A DNA stretch of 64,000 nucleotides from Lachnospiraceae bacterium G11 (GTDB lineage: Bacteria; Bacillota; Clostridia; Lachnospirales; Lachnospiraceae), in assembly GCA_900103495.1 (NCBI GenBank), contig FMWZ01000014.1:61634-125633 (forward strand). The letters run 5' to 3'. How positions within the stretch are numbered: position 1 is the stretch's first letter; every line of letters begins with the position of its first letter. This document shows positions 61,129 through 64,000 of this stretch, one piece after another. Made by a program: the position numbers and the translations under genes. The notes under the pieces are model-generated. The model had not been told where the DNA came from. It ran no database searches and was given only the letters and a program-made list of their open reading frames with translations.

Positions 61129-61174
61129 TGATAAGGATTTGTTTATCCACTACATATTTCAGGAGGGTGTTTCA

Positions 61175-62611
61175 ATGTTTGAAAAGTTCTTTAAACTGAA
61201 GGAAAACGGATCAGACGTTAAGACAGAGCTCATTGCAGGTTTAACCACCTTCATGACAATGGCCTACATCATCGCCCTTAATCCCAACCTTTTAACGGGA
61301 TTTGGTGCTGAAGGCCCCGAGCTTTGGAACGGTGTTTTCCTTTCAACATGTATTGCATCTGCAATCGGTATGTTCTGTATGGCATTTCTTGCCAACAAGC
61401 CTTTTGCACTTGCTCCCGGAATGGGTCTTAACTCATTCTTCGCAGTAGTTGTTGGCAATCTTGTTGCCATTACAGGTTTATCTTACCTTGATTGCTACCA
61501 GGCTGCTCTTTGGATTATCTTAATCGAGGGTATTGTATTCATCATTCTCTCCGTACTTAAAGTTCGTCAGAAGATTGTTGAAGCTATTCCCCTCTCAATC
61601 AGAATGGGAATTACCCCTGCCATCGGTCTTATGCTTATGAACATAGGTTTCGGCAGCAACGCAGGTATCTACTCAGAAACCGGCGGTCCCTTCTTTGTAT
61701 TAAGAGATTTCTTCGGAGCTTTGACTCCTTCAGTCGCTAAAGACACCATGGGCTCAGGCTACGGTATGATGGTTCTTACCGTTGTTACCATGTTTGTTGG
61801 AATTATCGCCATCGTTCTTTTAAGCCACAAGAAAGTCAAAGGTTCCGTTCTCTTTGGAATGCTTATTGCTTCCATAGTATACTGGGCAGGAGAAGCTATC
61901 TTCTTTGGCACCAATCCTTTTGCTTCCCTTGCAACCGCAAACTGGCTGCCTCCTTTCAAGGATATGGCTTCCACCACACTCTTTAAGTTCAACGGTACAA
62001 CATGGCAGAACTTCGTTAATATCGGATGGTTCACAGTATTGACTCTCATAGTCACCTTCTGTATCATCGATATGTTTGATACCATCGGAACTCTTGTTGG
62101 CACAGCTGAAAGAGCCGGAATGCTTGACAAAGACGGCAACATGCCCAAGATGAAGGAAGCTCTTCTTTCAGATGCTATCGGTACAGTAGCAGGTGCCTGC
62201 ACAGGTACTTCCACCGTTACCACTTTCGTTGAATCCGCATCAGGTGTTGAGGAAGGCGGACGTACAGGTCTTACCGCTCTTACAACAGGTTTCCTCTTCC
62301 TTGCTTGTATGTTCATTTCTCCCATTGCCGGAGTTATTCCTCCCGCAGCTACATCAGCAGCACTCATCTACGTTGGCGTATTGATGCTTTGCGGTCTTAA
62401 AAACATTGACTTCTCAGATATTACACAGACCCTTCCCGTTTCCGTAATGCTTATCGCAATGCCTGTTTCAGGCTCCATCGGACACGGCATCGGCCTTGGT
62501 CTTATCTGCCACACCATCATCAAAGTCTTCACAGGAAAGGCTAAGGAAGTTTCCATACTCACCTATGTACTCTCCCTTATCTTCCTTGTTAAGTTCTTCT
62601 TGGCGATGTAA
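61175..62611 (+). CDS. NCS2-family nucleobase permease, AzgA/PbuG-like (478 aa)
   Basis: About 12-14 helices. Motifs of the AzgA-like group (guanine, hypoxanthine and adenine import with protons): TELIAGLTTFMTMAYII, LAPGMGLNSFFA, TPAIGLMLMNIG, CIIDMFDTIGTLVG and STVTTFVESASGVEEGGRTGLTA. I use ATG 61175, which has CAGGAGG 9 nt upstream; the frame continues to 61139 without such a site. Single gene with its own promoter and a terminator. Together with DeoD it gives the cell purine salvage. Confidence 0.92.
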   Translation: MFEKFFKLKENGSDVKTELIAGLTTFMTMAYIIALNPNLLTGFGAEGPELWNGVFLSTCIASAIGMFCMAFLANKPFALAPGMGLNSFFAVVVGNLVAITGLSYLDCYQAALWIILIEGIVFIILSVLKVRQKIVEAIPLSIRMGITPAIGLMLMNIGFGSNAGIYSETGGPFFVLRDFFGALTPSVAKDTMGSGYGMMVLTVVTMFVGIIAIVLLSHKKVKGSVLFGMLIASIVYWAGEAIFFGTNPFASLATANWLPPFKDMASTTLFKFNGTTWQNFVNIGWFTVLTLIVTFCIIDMFDTIGTLVGTAERAGMLDKDGNMPKMKEALLSDAIGTVAGACTGTSTVTTFVESASGVEEGGRTGLTALTTGFLFLACMFISPIAGVIPPAATSAALIYVGVLMLCGLKNIDFSDITQTLPVSVMLIAMPVSGSIGHGIGLGLICHTIIKVFTGKAKEVSILTYVLSLIFLVKFFLAM

Positions 62612-62640
62612 CTTCACAAACTTAGCGCCGTAGGCGCACA

Positions 62641-62676
62641 AATTAAGGGCAGGTGCTTTTGCACCTGCCCTTAATT
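62641..62676. terminator. Bidirectional terminator, containing the MocR stop codon
   Basis: A 16-bp perfect stem (62641-62656 with 62661-62676) with a TTTT loop. The minus-strand MocR gene stops at 62671, inside the stem. Confidence 0.82.
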
Positions 62677-63765
62677 CTGTTTCTTCCGTCTGTTTCTTCT
62701 CACTCGATTTATGTGTCTCTCGAAATCTCCGCTTCTTAATAGCTCTGCCAGCACATACTGATCGAATATTGGCACGGTACATGAATAGAAGCCCAGCTTA
62801 GCATTGAAATCATCAACCAATGACGCCGGAAGTATCATGTATCCTATTCTCATGGAAGGTGCCAAAGTCTTAGAGAAGGAGTTAAGGTATATCACCTTGG
62901 CTTCAGAATCCATGGTAAAAAGCGGAGTTTCTACTTTCCTGGATACAGTCAGCTCTGAATCATAGTTATCTTCTATAAGGATTCCATCCCGGCTCTTTGC
63001 CCATCTAATATATTCAAGCTTCTTTGAGATATCAGCAGTAACCCCGGAAGGATAACTGTTAAATGGCGTCACATGAAGAATCCTCGCCTTTGTTTTGGCA
63101 AGTTCTTCCGTTGCTATTCCATTTGCCCCGAGAGTCAGCTTATCACAGGTTAACCCCATGGCTTCATAGACGTCCTGTATCTTACTGTATGAAGGATTCT
63201 CAATAGCAACTGTTTTCTCCCCTGAGAAAAGCTGTGCAATAAGTCCATACAGATACTCCGCTCCGGAGCCTATAATTACCTGCTCAGGCTCTATAACTAT
63301 TCCTCTGCTTCTTGCAAGGTAACGGCAAATTTCGTCACGAAGTTCTGGGCATCCGTGATTTGGGGATTTCGTAAGTATCCTCTCGCCATAATCAAGGAGA
63401 ACTTTTCTCATGGTCTTTGCCAGTGAAGGAAAGGGAAAGGTTTCCGAATCAGAATTCTCAACAGGTACAGAATTACCAATATGATTCTCTTTGGCAGATA
63501 CCTTGGTCCCCAGGAAATCTTCATTTCTGTATATAACAAACACTCCGCTTCGCTCTCTGCTCTCAACATAACCCTCTTCAAGGAGAAGTTCAATAGCATG
63601 CTCCACAGTAATAACACTGACTCCTGTTTCCTCCGCCATCGCACGTTTGGAGGGTAATTTGCTTCCGTAGGGGTAGACGTTTTTTACAATATCATCAGCA
63701 AGAAGCTGATACAGTTGCATATATGCAGGTATTTGTGCTTTTTCATCAATCTGATAGTTTTTCAT
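62671..63765 (-). CDS. MocR-type regulator, GntR HTH plus aminotransferase domain, short C-terminus (364 aa)
   Basis: GntR winged helix (about 1-75: IPAYMQLYQLLADDIVKN, KLPSKRAMAEETGVSVITVEHAIELL), linker, then a fold type I aminotransferase domain with NPSYSKIQDVYEAMG, VTPFNSYPSG, EDNYDSEL and the PLP lysine in NSFSKTLAPSMRIGY. Usual MocR proteins have about 450-500 residues. This one stops after FERHINRVRRNRRKKQN, so about 90-120 residues of the C-terminal subdomain are missing. The stop lies in a terminator stem shared with the permease gene. The target may be the neighbouring genes. Confidence 0.82.
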   Translation of the reverse strand: MKNYQIDEKAQIPAYMQLYQLLADDIVKNVYPYGSKLPSKRAMAEETGVSVITVEHAIELLLEEGYVESRERSGVFVIYRNEDFLGTKVSAKENHIGNSVPVENSDSETFPFPSLAKTMRKVLLDYGERILTKSPNHGCPELRDEICRYLARSRGIVIEPEQVIIGSGAEYLYGLIAQLFSGEKTVAIENPSYSKIQDVYEAMGLTCDKLTLGANGIATEELAKTKARILHVTPFNSYPSGVTADISKKLEYIRWAKSRDGILIEDNYDSELTVSRKVETPLFTMDSEAKVIYLNSFSKTLAPSMRIGYMILPASLVDDFNAKLGFYSCTVPIFDQYVLAELLRSGDFERHINRVRRNRRKKQN

Positions 63766-63807
63766 AAAGGAGCCTTTTTATCTTTCGTAAACATAGTTTC
63801 TTTGAAC

Positions 63808-63836
63808 CTATAAACCAATCGCATCCCGTTTTGCAA
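63808..63836 (-). promoter_or_regulatory. Possible MocR promoter
   Basis: Minus strand: TTGCAA (63836-63831), 17-bp spacer, TTATAG (63813-63808), about 43 bp before the ATG. Confidence 0.4.
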
Positions 63837-63926
63837 GAGTGTAGGTGCATTTGCATCCATTAAGGAAGATTAAATTCCGATTTTATGTTCTATCTCGAAA
63901 AACCTGAATTTGCTGTTATTTGTTTC

Positions 63927-64000
63927 CTATGCCCAGATCGCCATCGCCAAAGTGCCGACAACGATCATAATCAACCCGGCAAGCGCCTTTCTGCTCAACT
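63927..64000 (-). CDS. 3' end of a probable DMT/EamA-type transporter (partial)
   Basis: The last 23 codons of a frame that enters from the right edge and ends in TAG at 63929-63927. The residues LSRKALAGLIMIVVGTLAMAIWA form a basic loop and a final hydrophobic helix, as at the end of drug/metabolite transporters. Too little is visible for more. Confidence 0.45.
   Translation of the reverse strand, partial: LSRKALAGLIMIVVGTLAMAIWA

Noticed and set aside
61129..61174. Purine riboswitch before the nucleobase permease gene
   Set aside because: The leader between the predicted start site and ATG is about 40 nt, with no three-stem aptamer.

Overview
The window reads as a chromosomal segment from a Gram-positive anaerobe of the Clostridia, most likely a gut or rumen Lachnospiraceae. 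This is inferred from gene content: lipoprotein solute-binding proteins with LAGC lipoboxes, a fused SecDF, a minimal SufC/SufBD pair, Feo iron uptake with a FeoB-associated Cys-rich peptide, many ABC sugar-uptake genes with LacI regulators, and Shine-Dalgarno sites of the AGGAGG type. Composition looks mid-40s % GC by eye. No rRNA, tRNA, insertion sequence, phage block or cas gene was seen.

Layout. 1-1704: a membrane-anchored surface protein with Ig-like repeats and a trypsin-like domain, cut by the left edge, plus a small upstream partner. 1833-3938: an FAD protein and purine nucleoside phosphorylase. 4045-6642: feoA-feoB-Cys-rich peptide behind a promoter with three GCTAAC repeats spaced exactly 20 bp. 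6676-15213: a complete alpha-glucan operon on the minus strand (malE-malF-malG, lipoprotein amylase, intracellular GH13 enzyme, LacI regulator). Its promoter carries two CcpA-type sites and a LacI-type palindrome, and its MalE has two extra C-terminal modules. 15466-18153: TetR-CPBP protease-MFS operon with paired TetR-type palindromes. 18315-29436: SLC13 permease, secDF, two CNNM/CBS proteins, a heterodimeric ABC exporter pair and hisS. 29578-31992: aspartate-type aminotransferase and a Xer-like recombinase. 32016-38872: minus-strand chain sufC-sufBD-transglutaminase-plsY-PrsW-GH3. 39010-41314: a TM-anchored propeller-like protein, Lgt-like protein and a DUF4190-like membrane protein.

41315-41911 is a gene-free stretch. 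It holds six 36-bp imperfect dyads with a near-constant 64-bp period (63, 64, 64, 64, 64), followed by a GC-rich patch and the promoter of an acidic protein of unknown function. I regard this as the most unusual structure in the window.

42391-46864: CPA2 antiporter-MgtC-small protein operon, a phosphoribosyltransferase-like protein and an orphan solute-binding lipoprotein. 47011-61038: a glycan-uptake locus. One operon runs from a GNAT_C-type protein through LplB/LplC-type permeases, an LplA-type lipoprotein, a 1225-residue wall- or membrane-anchored DUF4832-like protein and a Cys-rich Gfo/Idh/MocA oxidoreductase to a NahK-like sugar kinase. A paralogous LplA lipoprotein forms a second unit, and a divergent LacI gene lies at the end. 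All three promoters carry GTTGCGT-type sites, so the locus looks like one local regulon for an unidentified oligosaccharide. 61175-64000: a nucleobase permease, an apparently truncated MocR regulator and the 3' end of a probable DMT transporter.

A long perfect hairpin after deoD (3947-4030) and a related one at 58077-58139 share an arm and look like copies of a REP/MITE-type palindrome family.
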